A stretch of 64,000 nt of DNA from Streptomyces sp. T12 (GTDB lineage Bacteria > Actinomycetota > Actinomycetes > Streptomycetales > Streptomycetaceae), in NCBI RefSeq assembly GCF_028736035.1, contig NZ_CP117866.1, forward strand, positions 3,224,001 through 3,288,000, written 5' to 3'. Both the position numbers and the translations under genes were made by a program. Of this stretch, positions 51,202 through 59,933 are shown piece by piece. The notes beneath the pieces are model-generated. The model was given only the letters and a program-made list of their open reading frames with translations. It had not been told where the DNA came from and did not search any database. Position 1 is the stretch's first letter; each line of letters starts with the position of its first letter.

Positions 51202-51233
51202 ACAGCTGACAGATTTCAATATCTGTCAGCTGT
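51202..51233. promoter_or_regulatory. Strong inverted-repeat operator of the AKR-TetR unit
   Basis: acagctgacagat (51202-51214) and atctgtcagctgt (51221-51233) are perfect 13-bp inverted arms with a 6-nt AT-rich spacer. Extra half-sites follow as tandem agctgtt units (about 51228-51248). It begins 17 bp before the reductase start codon. Binding by the TetR protein is inferred from linkage. Confidence 0.75.
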
Positions 51234-51282
51234 TAGCTGTTAGCTGTCATTCCATACTTGCCGGGAAGCCAGTCATCCAGAA

Positions 51283-51315
51283 TGGTCCAGACCTATTGAC
51301 GGGAGGTCTGGACCA
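51283..51315 (+). promoter_or_regulatory. Chitinase promoter with two dre-like (DasR) sites
   Basis: TGGTCCAGACCT (51283-51294) and AGGTCTGGACCA (51304-51315) flank attgacggg, which contains a -35-like TTGACG. The motif matches the 12-bp repeats of Streptomyces chitinase promoters and the DasR site TGGTCTAGACCA. DasR represses chitin genes in response to amino-sugar status. Confidence 0.78.
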
Positions 51316-51367
51316 CGAGCACTGTCATGCCTACGACACCTCACCGCACCCCCACCGGGAGGCCCGC

Positions 51368-52423
51368 ATGCTCCGCCGCGCCCTGCGCCTGCTCGCCACC
51401 ACCCTGGCGACCGCCTGCCTCGCCCAACTCCCCGTCGCCGCCACCGCCTCCGCCGCCCCCACGGCCGACACCTGTGCCGTGCAGCCGAAGCCGTCCGGCA
51501 AGGTCCTCCAGGGCTACTGGGAGAACTGGGACGGCGCCGCCAACGGGGTCCACCCGCCCTTCGGCTGGACCCCGATCACCGACTCCCGGATAGCCGCGCA
51601 CGGCTACAACGTGATCAACGCGGCCTTCCCGGTGATCCGCTCCGACGGCACCGCGCTCTGGGAGGACGGCATGGACGCGGGCGTGAAGGTGGCCACGCCC
51701 GCGCAGATGTGCGCGGCGAAGGCGTCGGGCCGGACGATCCTGCTGTCGATCGGCGGCGCGGCGGCCGGCATCGACCTCAGCTCGACCGCCGTCGCGGACC
51801 GGTTCGTCGCGACGATCGTCCCGATCCTCAAGAAATACAACTTCGACGGCATCGACATAGACATCGAGACGGGCCTGGTCGGCAGCGGCAGCATCACCCA
51901 ACTGTCCATGTCCCAGGCCAACTTGATCCGCATCATCGGCGGCGTCCTCGCGCGGATGCCGGCCGGCTTCGGCCTGACGATGGCCCCGGAGACGGCGTAC
52001 GTCACCGGGGGCAGCGTGGTCTACGGCTCGATCTGGGGCGCGTATCTCCCCGTCATCAAGAAGTACGCCGACAACGGCCGCCTGTGGTGGCTGAACATGC
52101 AGTACTACAACGGCAGCATGTACGGCTGCTCCGGCGACTCCTACTCCGCCGGCACCGTCGAGGGCTTCGTCGCCCAGACCGACTGCCTCGACAAGGGCCT
52201 GGTCGTGCAGGGGACGACCGTCAAGGTGCCGTACGACAAGCAGGTACCGGGCCTGCCCGCGCAGTCGGGCGCGGGCGGCGGCTACCTGTCCCCGTCCCTC
52301 GTCGCCCAGGCCTGGCGGCACTACGGCACCTCGCTCAAGGGCCTGATGACCTGGTCGATCAACTGGGACGGCTCGAAGAACTGGACGTTCGGCGACAACG
52401 TGAGGTCACTGCAAGGGCGTTGA
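51368..52423 (+). CDS. Secreted GH18 chitinase
   Basis: A 351-residue secreted chitinase hydrolysing beta-1,4-GlcNAc links. The ATG at 51368 follows gggagg and gives a signal peptide (MLRRALRLLATTLATACLA ... ASA). The barrel shows ILLSIGGAAAG, the catalytic DGIDIDIE (proton donor Glu), LTMAPETAYV and MTWSINWDGS. There is no chitin-binding module, so it is the catalytic domain alone. The dre-like sites point to DasR control. I recall a chitinase at the matching place (SCO2503) in S. coelicolor. Confidence 0.92.
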   Translation: MLRRALRLLATTLATACLAQLPVAATASAAPTADTCAVQPKPSGKVLQGYWENWDGAANGVHPPFGWTPITDSRIAAHGYNVINAAFPVIRSDGTALWEDGMDAGVKVATPAQMCAAKASGRTILLSIGGAAAGIDLSSTAVADRFVATIVPILKKYNFDGIDIDIETGLVGSGSITQLSMSQANLIRIIGGVLARMPAGFGLTMAPETAYVTGGSVVYGSIWGAYLPVIKKYADNGRLWWLNMQYYNGSMYGCSGDSYSAGTVEGFVAQTDCLDKGLVVQGTTVKVPYDKQVPGLPAQSGAGGGYLSPSLVAQAWRHYGTSLKGLMTWSINWDGSKNWTFGDNVRSLQGR

Positions 52424-52446
52424 CCGGAGCAGAAGGCGGACAGGCC

Positions 52447-53388
52447 CTAGCGGCCGAGGCCCTCGACCGCCACGGTGGCGGCCTTCGCGAGCAGGGCGTC
52501 ACGGCGCTCGGCGCCCTGCTCGCCGCGGGTGGACATGACCGCCATGACGATGGGGTTGCCACCGTCGTCCGGCCACAGCACGGCGATGTTGTTGCGTCCC
52601 CCGTATCCGGCGGTGCCGCTCTTGTCGGCGACCTCCCAGCCGTCGGGGACGCCCGCCCTGATGAGTGTGTGACCGGTCATGTTCGTCGTCATCCACCGTC
52701 GGAGCAGCTCGCGTTCGTCCCGCTTCAGGGCATCGCCGAGCAGGAAGGCCCGCAGGCTCCCCGCCATCGCGCGCGGTGTGCTCGTGTCGCGGATGTCGCC
52801 CGGCTTGCCTTCGCTCATGTCCGGCTCGTACCGGTCCATCTCGGTGACGTCGTCGCCGAGATCCTCAAGCACCTTCTCCAGGCCGTCGGGACCGCCGAGT
52901 TCGTCGAGGAGCAGGTTGACCGCCGTGTTGTCGCTGTACCAGAGCGTCGCGGCGCACAGCCCCCGCAGGCTCATGCCCTTCTCGACGAAGTTCTCAGACA
53001 CGGGCGAGTCCGCGACCACGTCGTCGCGCGAGGCGGTGACCACCTTGTCGATGCCGTCCGTGCCGAACTTGCGGAGGACGGCACCTGCCGCCAGCGCCTT
53101 GAAGGTGGAGGCGTAAGCGAACCGGTCGTCCGCCCGGTAGCCGACCGACCGGCCCGTGCCGGTGTCCAGGGCGTAGACCCCGAGCCGCGCGTCGAACTCC
53201 CGCTCCAGCGCCCGGAACGCACCGGCGACGGGCTTCGCAGCCGCCGACGGCGACGCGGATCGCGCCGCACCGGCAGGTGAGCCGGCCCCGGACGCCGTTT
53301 GCTGACCGCACGCCGGAAGCGCGGCGAGCGCGAGTAAGCCTGCCGCCGCCCAGGCGGCGCTGCGGCGGATGCGAAGCGGATACGTCAT
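52447..53388 (-). CDS. Class A beta-lactamase lipoprotein
   Basis: A 313-residue serine beta-lactamase. The signal ends in a lipobox (LALAALPACG), so it is likely a lipoprotein or is released after cleavage. Catalytic motifs are STFK (Ser70), WYSDN (Ser130), RYEPDM (Glu166 region, lacking the usual Asn170) and DKSGTAG (Lys234). The start at 53388 has ggagg 9 nt upstream. It is divergent from a LysR regulator and a penicillin-recognising-type protein, as in the S. cacaoi blaL-blaA-blaB set. Confidence 0.92.
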   Translation of the reverse strand: MTYPLRIRRSAAWAAAGLLALAALPACGQQTASGAGSPAGAARSASPSAAAKPVAGAFRALEREFDARLGVYALDTGTGRSVGYRADDRFAYASTFKALAAGAVLRKFGTDGIDKVVTASRDDVVADSPVSENFVEKGMSLRGLCAATLWYSDNTAVNLLLDELGGPDGLEKVLEDLGDDVTEMDRYEPDMSEGKPGDIRDTSTPRAMAGSLRAFLLGDALKRDERELLRRWMTTNMTGHTLIRAGVPDGWEVADKSGTAGYGGRNNIAVLWPDDGGNPIVMAVMSTRGEQGAERRDALLAKAATVAVEGLGR

Positions 53389-53412
53389 GGGATGGACCTC
53401 CAAGCCGTCGAG

Positions 53413-53435
53413 GGGCATGCGGTACCTGCGTGCCC
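53413..53435. promoter_or_regulatory. Dyad in the beta-lactamase/LysR intergenic region
   Basis: gggcatgcggt and cctgcgtgccc (around A53424) form a 23-bp dyad with 8 of 11 positions matching. It lies 25 bp before the beta-lactamase start, in the 145-bp divergent region, where a LysR regulator would bind. The T-N11-A form is not clear, so this is tentative. Confidence 0.45.
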
Positions 53436-53533
53436 GGGGAAATCCCTGGGCGGCGACCACTCTGGGGCCATCGGGTCGCCGAGGTCCAAGACTCGAACGC
53501 TCGGCTCCATGCTGTTTTGGCATAGTGGGGCTC

Positions 53534-54439
53534 GTGGATCTTGTCGCGGCATGCCGGGCGTTCGTCAGTGTGAGCGAGCACGGCAGTTTCACGGTGGGTG
53601 CGGCGGCGGCCCGGACGGCCCAGTCGGTGGTGAGCCGCCGTATCGCCGCGCTGGAACAACGCCTCGGCGAGCGGCTGCTGGACCGGTCCTCGCGGACGGT
53701 GACGCTGACGCCCTTCGGCCGGGACCTGCTGCCGACGGCGAGGCAACTCGTGCGGCTCGCCGACCGGTTCGAGCACGAGGCGGAGGCCGCCCGGCACCGG
53801 CCGCTGCGGCTCGCCGTCCCCGCCGTCTGCCCGACCGCAGCCCTCGCCCGCCTCATCGCCGAGGCGCACGAGCAGGGGGTCCTCCTCGACCCCTTTCCCG
53901 CCGGACCGGCCGAGCGGGCCGACCTCGTCACGTCCCGGCAGGTGCGTGCGGCGCTGCTTGCGGTGACGCCCACCGAGGCGACCTGGACGGTGCCGCTGGG
54001 GCTTGCGGTCGCGCAGGACCCGGGCGGCGGGCCGGTCTACCTGGACACCCTGCGCCCCGGCCGGGCCGACCGCGACCGGCGGCCCCGGCGCGTGTGGCTC
54101 CAGCCGGAGGACGACGTGCCGCACGTCCGGGACCGGCTCGCCCGGCTGCGCGACGCCGTCGGGCTGCGCCCGGCCCAGCTGGCCGTCGCACCGGCCGTGG
54201 CCACCGCCGCGGCGGACGTGCTCAGCCACGGCGACGCACTGCTGTGCTCGGCCGCGCAGGCCCGCGAACTCGGCCTGCACTGGCGGCCGGTCGGCGAGCT
54301 GGGCTCCGGCTTCGCACGCGGGTTCTCGCTGGCCGTGGCGGACGAGGCGGACGTGGACGCGGTCCGCGTACGACAGGCATGCGCGCGGGGCATCGCCCGG
54401 TGCCTCGACGCGACGGAGCCCTCGGAGGCGGCAGCATGA
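53534..54439 (+). CDS. blaA: LysR-family regulator (BlaA-like)
   Basis: A 301-residue LysR regulator. Its helix-turn-helix is unusually placed but clear (AFVSVSEHGSFTVGAAAARTAQSVVSRR split: SFTVGAAAARTAQSVVSRRI), and a substrate domain follows. GTG 53534 is used; GTG 53525 is possible. It is divergent from the beta-lactamase and overlaps the next gene (ATGA). In S. cacaoi a LysR protein BlaA and its partner BlaB activate the divergent beta-lactamase gene; the symbol is given by this analogy. Confidence 0.82.
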   Translation: MDLVAACRAFVSVSEHGSFTVGAAAARTAQSVVSRRIAALEQRLGERLLDRSSRTVTLTPFGRDLLPTARQLVRLADRFEHEAEAARHRPLRLAVPAVCPTAALARLIAEAHEQGVLLDPFPAGPAERADLVTSRQVRAALLAVTPTEATWTVPLGLAVAQDPGGGPVYLDTLRPGRADRDRRPRRVWLQPEDDVPHVRDRLARLRDAVGLRPAQLAVAPAVATAAADVLSHGDALLCSAAQARELGLHWRPVGELGSGFARGFSLAVADEADVDAVRVRQACARGIARCLDATEPSEAAA

Positions 54440-55392
54440 CCACCAGCACCGAGCGACTGCTCGGGGATCTGCGCCGGGACCTGCGCGAGGGCGGTCTGTA
54501 CGGCTCGTTCCTCGTCCGGGACCTGGAGAGCGGCGACGAGATCGGCATCGACCCCGACATCGAGTTACCCGTCGCGTCCCTCGTGAAGATCCCGCTCGCC
54601 CTGGTGACGCTGGAGCGCATCCGGCGCGGGGACCTCGACGGCTCCCAGGTGATCGAGGTGCCGCCGGGCCGGATCACCACTCCCGGCCCGACGGGCCTGA
54701 GCCGCTTCCGCCACGCGGCCCGCATCGCCGTCGAGGACCTGCTCTATCTCAGCACCTGCATCAGCGACAACAGCGCCGCCGACGCCCTCTTCGCACTCAC
54801 GCCGCCCGACCGAGTGGGGGCGGTGCTGCACGAGTTCGGGCTGCGCGGCATCGCCGTACGGCACACCATGCGCGAGCTGATGGAAACCCCGGTGGAGCGT
54901 TTCGACCCGGCGGACGTACACCTCGCGCACGCCCTCGCGATCGACGCCGGCACCCCGGGGCGCGGCCACCGGGTCCCGCAACTCGACATCTCACGCGCCA
55001 ACACCGGTACGGCACGGGCCTTCGTCGACCTCCTCCAGGCCCTGTGGCGGTCGCGGCCCGCAACCGAGGGCGGCGGCCGCCCCGAGCCCTCGGCGATCCA
55101 CCCCGATATCGCGGCCCGGGTACGCGACTTGATGGCCAACAACCTCGTACGCAACCGCCTCGCGCCGGACTTCGACTCCGACGCCTCCACCTGGTCGTCC
55201 AAGACCGGCATGCTGCTCAACCTGCGCCACGAGGTCGGCGTCGTCGAACACGCCGACGGCCAGAGCTACGCAATAGCCGTGCTGACCGAGTCCCGGGTGG
55301 CCGCCGGCCGACAGCCGGGCGCCGACGCCCTCATGGGCCAGGTCGCCCGGCGACTGCGCGACGAACTCCGCTCAAGGTGGGTCCAGAGCTAG
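54436..55392 (+). CDS. blaB: Penicillin-recognising-type serine protein (BlaB-like)
   Basis: A 318-residue protein with the class A beta-lactamase fold but no signal peptide. It carries SLVK (SxxK), CISDN (SDN) and SKTG (KTG) motifs. In S. cacaoi, BlaB is a cytoplasmic regulator needed with BlaA for beta-lactamase induction. The missing signal, the coupling to the LysR gene and the divergent beta-lactamase all fit that role. It could instead be a cytoplasmic beta-lactamase-like hydrolase. Its TAG stop shares the palindrome CTAG with the convergent LysE stop. Confidence 0.82.
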   Translation: MTTSTERLLGDLRRDLREGGLYGSFLVRDLESGDEIGIDPDIELPVASLVKIPLALVTLERIRRGDLDGSQVIEVPPGRITTPGPTGLSRFRHAARIAVEDLLYLSTCISDNSAADALFALTPPDRVGAVLHEFGLRGIAVRHTMRELMETPVERFDPADVHLAHALAIDAGTPGRGHRVPQLDISRANTGTARAFVDLLQALWRSRPATEGGGRPEPSAIHPDIAARVRDLMANNLVRNRLAPDFDSDASTWSSKTGMLLNLRHEVGVVEHADGQSYAIAVLTESRVAAGRQPGADALMGQVARRLRDELRSRWVQS

Positions 55393-56000
55393 CGGGCCGT
55401 GACCGCCAGCTTCGCCCCCAGCGCCACGAACGACCCGGCAAAGGACCGCCGCAGCCATGCCATCACCCGGGGCCGGGCGATGACGTGACTGCGGACGGAG
55501 GCCGCGAGCACCCCGTACGCCGCGAAGACCACGAACGTCGCCAGCATGAACACCGCGCCGAGCGCCAGCATGCGCGGCAGGGCGTTCGCCTCGCCCGGGT
55601 CGACGAACTGGGGCAGGAACGCGAAGAAGAAGATCGTCAGCTTCGGATTGAGGATGTTGATCAGTACGCCCCGCACGATCACGCGCCCCGAGGAGAGCGG
55701 CGCCGCGCCCTCGTCCACCACGATGACCTCCTTGTCCTTGAGCGTCGCCCACGCCATGTACAAGAGGTAGGCGACACCGGCGTACTTGAGGATCTGGAAA
55801 GCCGTCGCGCTCGCGTGCAGCAGAGCGGCGACTCCGGTGACGGTGGCCAGCATGTGCGGCACGATCCCGAGCGTGCACGCGAAGGCGGCGACGACACTCG
55901 CGCGACGGCCGCGGGACAGTCCGGCGGCCAGGGTGTAGACGACGCCGGTACCGGGGGTGGCGACCACGACGAGGGTGGTGAGGAGGAACGCGATACTCAT
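55389..56000 (-). CDS. LysE/RhtB-family amino acid exporter
   Basis: A 203-residue exporter with six hydrophobic segments. The family start is visible (FLLTTLVVVATPGTGVVYTL, with the usual PGP reading PGT), then GRRASVVAAFACTLG and LINILNPKLTIFFFAFLPQF. The start at 56000 gives the usual N-terminus. Substrates are typically basic or neutral amino acids or homoserine lactone-like molecules. Convergent with the blaB-like gene, with a 4-bp stop overlap. Confidence 0.9.
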   Translation of the reverse strand: MSIAFLLTTLVVVATPGTGVVYTLAAGLSRGRRASVVAAFACTLGIVPHMLATVTGVAALLHASATAFQILKYAGVAYLLYMAWATLKDKEVIVVDEGAAPLSSGRVIVRGVLINILNPKLTIFFFAFLPQFVDPGEANALPRMLALGAVFMLATFVVFAAYGVLAASVRSHVIARPRVMAWLRRSFAGSFVALGAKLAVTAR

Positions 56001-56195
56001 GCGGGCCACCCTGTCCTCGCCGTGGTCCGGGGTACAGGGCCAATCGCCTCCCGCACAGCAGGACCAATCAGCGGCCGCCGCTCCGTTCGACACGGTTCAC
56101 GTCCGCTCGGACAATGGAGATGTCGGCGTGCGGTCACCCCGGCGGCGCCTGCCGTCGGCCCCGCAGTACTTCTGCGCCGCCCGAGGAGGCGCGCC

Positions 56196-57302
56196 ATGGC
56201 CGTCCGTATTGCCACCTTCAACGCCGAGAACCTCTTCCGCCGCCCCCAGGTCTTCGGAATGACAGACCACAAGGAGCGGCAGGAAGTCCTGGAGGACTAC
56301 GCCGAGTTGGTCTCCCTTCTGGAGAAGGAGAACTACGCGGCCGACGAGGACCGGATCGCCGAGCTCATCAGGAAGCACGGCATCTACAAGGGCGACAAGG
56401 ACAGCACACGGCAGTTCGTCGTCAACGAGACCCGCGGCCGGCACACGCTGTTCAACCCCCGGCCCGAGGGGAACTCCACCGCCATCGACATCAAGGCGAC
56501 GGGCCGCGCGGCGTGGACGGGCTGGGTGGAACTCGTCCGCGACAACCTCGACTGGGCCGCCGTGCACAACACCGGCCGGGTCGTCGCCGAGGTCGACGCC
56601 GACGTCCTGCTCACCGTGGAGGTCGAGGACCGGCTCACCCTGGAGCGCTTCAACACCCAGGTCCTGGGCAAGGCGCTGGGCCGGCGGCCGTACCCCTACA
56701 GCATGCTGATCGACGGGAACGACCCCCGCGGTATCGACATCGGGATCTTCAGCCGCCACCCGATCACGACCGTCCGGTCCCACGTCTTCGACACCAACCC
56801 GGCACGCGCCGACAGGCGCCTGTTCAGCCGTGACTGCCCGGAGTTCGAGATCGAGTTGGACGACACGCCGCTCGTGGTCCTCGGCAACCACCTGAAGAGC
56901 AAGGCCGACGACAACCCGGACCTGCGCCTCGCCCAGGCCAAGCGCGTCGCGGAGATCTACCGGGCCGCGCAGGAACGCACCCCGCACGTCGTCGTCGCCG
57001 GGGACCTCAACGACAACCCCGACAGTGAAGCCGTCGCGGTACTGCGGGACACCGACCTCCGGGACGTGATGGACCACCCCGCCTATCGCGGAAAGTTCTC
57101 CGGCACGCACGGGACATGCAAGAACGAGGGGGACAAGATCGACTACCTCATGGTGCCGCCCCCGATGTGGCCGAAAGTACAGCAGGTCGGCCTCGAAACC
57201 CGCGGAATCTCCGCGAAGGGCATCGACCACTTCGACACGGTGAAGACCAGGGCCGACGCAGCCTCGGACCACGCGGCGCTCTACGCCGACCTGGACCTCT
57301 GA
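56196..57302 (+). CDS. Endonuclease/exonuclease/phosphatase-family protein
   Basis: A 368-residue EEP-fold protein. Motifs in order are FNAENLFRRPQ (metal Asn/Glu), NHLKSKADDN, VVVAGDLNDNPDSE (Asp/Asn pair) and SDHAALYADLDL (terminal catalytic His). The start at 56196 follows gaggagg. There is no signal peptide, so it is a cytoplasmic Mg-dependent phosphoesterase. It may act on DNA, RNA or phospholipid-like substrates; none is indicated by context. Confidence 0.85.
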   Translation: MAVRIATFNAENLFRRPQVFGMTDHKERQEVLEDYAELVSLLEKENYAADEDRIAELIRKHGIYKGDKDSTRQFVVNETRGRHTLFNPRPEGNSTAIDIKATGRAAWTGWVELVRDNLDWAAVHNTGRVVAEVDADVLLTVEVEDRLTLERFNTQVLGKALGRRPYPYSMLIDGNDPRGIDIGIFSRHPITTVRSHVFDTNPARADRRLFSRDCPEFEIELDDTPLVVLGNHLKSKADDNPDLRLAQAKRVAEIYRAAQERTPHVVVAGDLNDNPDSEAVAVLRDTDLRDVMDHPAYRGKFSGTHGTCKNEGDKIDYLMVPPPMWPKVQQVGLETRGISAKGIDHFDTVKTRADAASDHAALYADLDL

Positions 57303-57309
57303 AACGCCG

Positions 57310-57342
57310 GTTCCCCGCGCCCACCTAAGGGGCGCGGGGAAC
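57310..57342. terminator. Terminator hairpin, dispersed Streptomyces type
   Basis: gttccccgcgccc (57310-57322) pairs perfectly with gggcgcggggaac (57330-57342) around acctaag, followed by tgcgcgacaagccacag. It sits between convergent genes (EEP protein and glyS) and belongs to the same repeat family as 46125-46158. Confidence 0.78.
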
Positions 57343-57406
57343 TGCGCGACAAGCCACAGACAACGCGCACCCGGCAACGAACAAAGCCGGGCAGACGCTG
57401 AACCGA

Positions 57407-58789
57407 CTAGCAGCCGACGAGGCGGCTCGCCAGGTACCCCTCGATCTGGTCCAGGGAAATGCGCTCCTGCTTCATCGAGTCACGCTCACGCACGGTCACG
57501 GCGTTGTCGTCCAGCGTGTCGAAGTCGACCGTCACGCAGTACGGCGTACCGATCTCGTCCTGGCGGCGGTAACGGCGACCGATCGCACCCGCGTCGTCGA
57601 AGTCGATGTTCCAGTTCTGCCGCAGCGCCTGCGCAAGGCCCTTGGCCTTCGGCGACAGCTCCGGGTTCCTCGACAGCGGAAGCACGGCAACCTTCACCGG
57701 AGCCAGGCGGTGGTCCAGGCGCAGCACCGTGCGCTTCTCCATCTTGCCCTTGGCGTTCGGCGCCTCGTCCTCGACATAGGCGTCGAGCAGGAACGCCAGC
57801 ATCGCGCGCCCGACACCGGCCGCCGGCTCGATGACGTACGGCGTCCAGCGCTCGCCGGCCTCCTGGTCGAAGTAGGAGAGGTCCTGGCCGGAGGCCTTGG
57901 AGTGCGCGCCGAGGTCGTAGTCGGTGCGGTTGGCCACACCCTCCAGCTCGCCCCACTCGTTGCCGCCGAACTGGAAGCGGTACTCGATGTCAGCGGTGCG
58001 CTTGGAGTAGTGGGAGAGCTTCTCCTTCGGGTGCTCGTACCACCGCATGTTCTCCTCGCGCAGGCCCAGGCCGGTGTACCAGTTCCAGCGCTGCTCCATC
58101 CAGTACTCCTGCCACTTCTCGTCCTCGCCCGGCTTGACGAAGAACTCCATCTCCATCTGCTCGAACTCGCGGGTGCGGAAGATGAAGTTGCCGGGCGTGA
58201 TCTCGTTGCGGAAGGACTTGCCCATCTGCGCGATGCCGAACGGCGGCTTGCGACGCGAAGTGGTCTGCACCTGGGCGAAGTTGGTGAAGATGCCCTGGGC
58301 GGTCTCCGGGCGCAGGTAGGCGATGGAGCCGCTGTCCTGCGTCGGGCCGAGGTGGGTGGAGAGAAGACCCGAGAACTGCTTGGGCTCGGTGAACTGGCCC
58401 TTGTTGCCGCAGTTCGGGCAGTTGATGTCCGCGAGGCCGTTCTCCGGGAGGTGGCCCTTCTTGGCCTCGTAGGCCTCCTCCAGGTGGTCGGCGCGGAACC
58501 GCTTGTGGCAGGAGGTGCACTCGGTCAGCGGGTCCGTGAAGGTGGCGACGTGACCGGAGGCGACCCAGACCTCGGGGGCCAGGATCACGGACGAGTCGAT
58601 ACCGACCACGTCCTCGCGCGACGTCACCATGTAACGCCACCACTGACGCTTCAGGTTCTCCTTGAGCTCGACACCCAGCGGTCCGTAGTCCCAGGCGGCG
58701 CGCTGGCCTCCGTAGATCTCACTGCAGGGGAATACGAAGCCACGGCGCTTGCTCAGGCTGACGATGGTGTCGATCTTGTCGGCGGCCAC
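57407..58789 (-). CDS. glyS: Glycine-tRNA ligase
   Basis: A 460-residue single-chain (alpha2-type) class II glycyl-tRNA synthetase. It shows [11 protein letters not shown] at the start, the zinc-binding CTSCHKRFR and CPNCGNKG pair, motif 2-like [14 protein letters not shown], motif 3 [14 protein letters not shown], and a C-terminal anticodon domain with [11 protein letters not shown]. Essential housekeeping gene. It is divergent from the zinc uptake operon and ends near a shared terminator. Confidence 0.96.
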   Translation of the reverse strand: MAADKIDTIVSLSKRRGFVFPCSEIYGGQRAAWDYGPLGVELKENLKRQWWRYMVTSREDVVGIDSSVILAPEVWVASGHVATFTDPLTECTSCHKRFRADHLEEAYEAKKGHLPENGLADINCPNCGNKGQFTEPKQFSGLLSTHLGPTQDSGSIAYLRPETAQGIFTNFAQVQTTSRRKPPFGIAQMGKSFRNEITPGNFIFRTREFEQMEMEFFVKPGEDEKWQEYWMEQRWNWYTGLGLREENMRWYEHPKEKLSHYSKRTADIEYRFQFGGNEWGELEGVANRTDYDLGAHSKASGQDLSYFDQEAGERWTPYVIEPAAGVGRAMLAFLLDAYVEDEAPNAKGKMEKRTVLRLDHRLAPVKVAVLPLSRNPELSPKAKGLAQALRQNWNIDFDDAGAIGRRYRRQDEIGTPYCVTVDFDTLDDNAVTVRERDSMKQERISLDQIEGYLASRLVGC

Positions 58790-58915
58790 GGTGCTCTCTT
58801 CATTACGACGACGGGCGACGAAGCGAGGCGCTTCACAGCGAATGCTTCAGGGTACCGGCGGGGGCTCCCCCTCAACCAAATCGGTAGCGCTCTGTGGACG
58901 GCCGCTCACGCTTGT

Positions 58916-58952
58916 TGACAATGGTTTCCAACTTTGCTGAAAATGACTGTCA
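58916..58952 (+). promoter_or_regulatory. Two tandem Zur boxes
   Basis: TGACAATGGTTTCCA (58916-58930) and TGAAAATGACTGTCA (58938-58952) both fit the actinobacterial Zur box (TGaaAAtgatTttCA). The second overlaps the start codon. Zur bound with zinc would block transcription of the znu operon. Confidence 0.82.
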
Positions 58953-59914
58953 TGAACGTACGACGACACCACATATCCGGGGTTGCCCTCGCGGCCGTGA
59001 CCGCCCTCGGTCTCGGCACCCTCTCCGCCTGCTCCACGGACAGCGCGGCAGCGGGCAACACGGACAAGTTCGACGTCGTCGCGTCGTTCTATCCGATGGC
59101 CTTCCTCGCCGAGCAGATCGGCGGCGGCCATGTGAAGGTCTCCAGCCTGACCGCGCCCGGCCAGGAGCCGCACGACCTGGAGGTCAGCGCCCAGCAGCGC
59201 GCGCAGATCGAGGAGTCCGACGCCGCCCTCTACCTCAAGAGCCTGCAGCCGGCCGTGGACGAGGCCGTCGAGCAGTCCGGCGTCAAGACCAAGATCGACG
59301 CCGCCTCGCTCACCACGCTGGAGGACCACGGCAACCTCGAGGACAGCCACGAGCACGGCGGCGAGGAGGCGCCCTCCGAGGAGGAGGAGCACGCCCGCGA
59401 CCCGCACATCTGGCTCGACCCGGTGAAGTACGCCGAGGTCGCCAAGGGGGTCGGCGCGGCCTTCGAGAAGGCGGACCCGGACCACGCGGCCGACTACAAG
59501 AAGAACACCGACGCGCTGGTCAAGAAGCTCGACGAGCTCAACACCCACTTCGCGGACGGCCTGAAGAACACCAAGTCCAAGGTCTTCTTCACCAACCACG
59601 CCGCCTTCGGCTACCTCGCCGAGCGCTACGGCCTGACCCAGGAGGCCATCTCCGGACTCGACCCGGAGAGCGAGCCCAGCCCGGCCCGGATCAAGGAGCT
59701 CCAGCAGGAGGCCAAGGCCGACGGCGTCACCACCGTCTTCTACGAGACACTGGTGTCCGACAAGACCGCGAAGACCCTCGCCGACGACGCGGGCCTGAAG
59801 ACGGACGTCCTCGACCCGCTCGAGGGCATCACCGACAAGTCCAAGGGCGACGACTACTTCGCGGTCATGGAGGCCAACCTCACGGCCCTGAAGACGGCTC
59901 TGGGAGCCAAGTGA
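58952..59914 (+). CDS. znuA: Zinc ABC transporter substrate-binding lipoprotein
   Basis: A 320-residue ZnuA-type lipoprotein. The signal ends in a lipobox (LGTLSACS). Metal His are in GQEPHDLEVS, RDPHIWLDP and FTNHAAFGYL. A His/Glu-rich loop (HEHGGEEAPSEEEEH) is the usual zinc-sequestering insert. It captures zinc outside the membrane for ZnuB/C. The start is uncertain: ATG 58952, ATG 58943 or TTG 58934, none with a good ribosome site. It is the first gene of znuACB behind two Zur boxes. Confidence 0.92.
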   Translation: MNVRRHHISGVALAAVTALGLGTLSACSTDSAAAGNTDKFDVVASFYPMAFLAEQIGGGHVKVSSLTAPGQEPHDLEVSAQQRAQIEESDAALYLKSLQPAVDEAVEQSGVKTKIDAASLTTLEDHGNLEDSHEHGGEEAPSEEEEHARDPHIWLDPVKYAEVAKGVGAAFEKADPDHAADYKKNTDALVKKLDELNTHFADGLKNTKSKVFFTNHAAFGYLAERYGLTQEAISGLDPESEPSPARIKELQQEAKADGVTTVFYETLVSDKTAKTLADDAGLKTDVLDPLEGITDKSKGDDYFAVMEANLTALKTALGAK

Positions 59915-59933
59915 TCAACCTACGGAGGACGGC

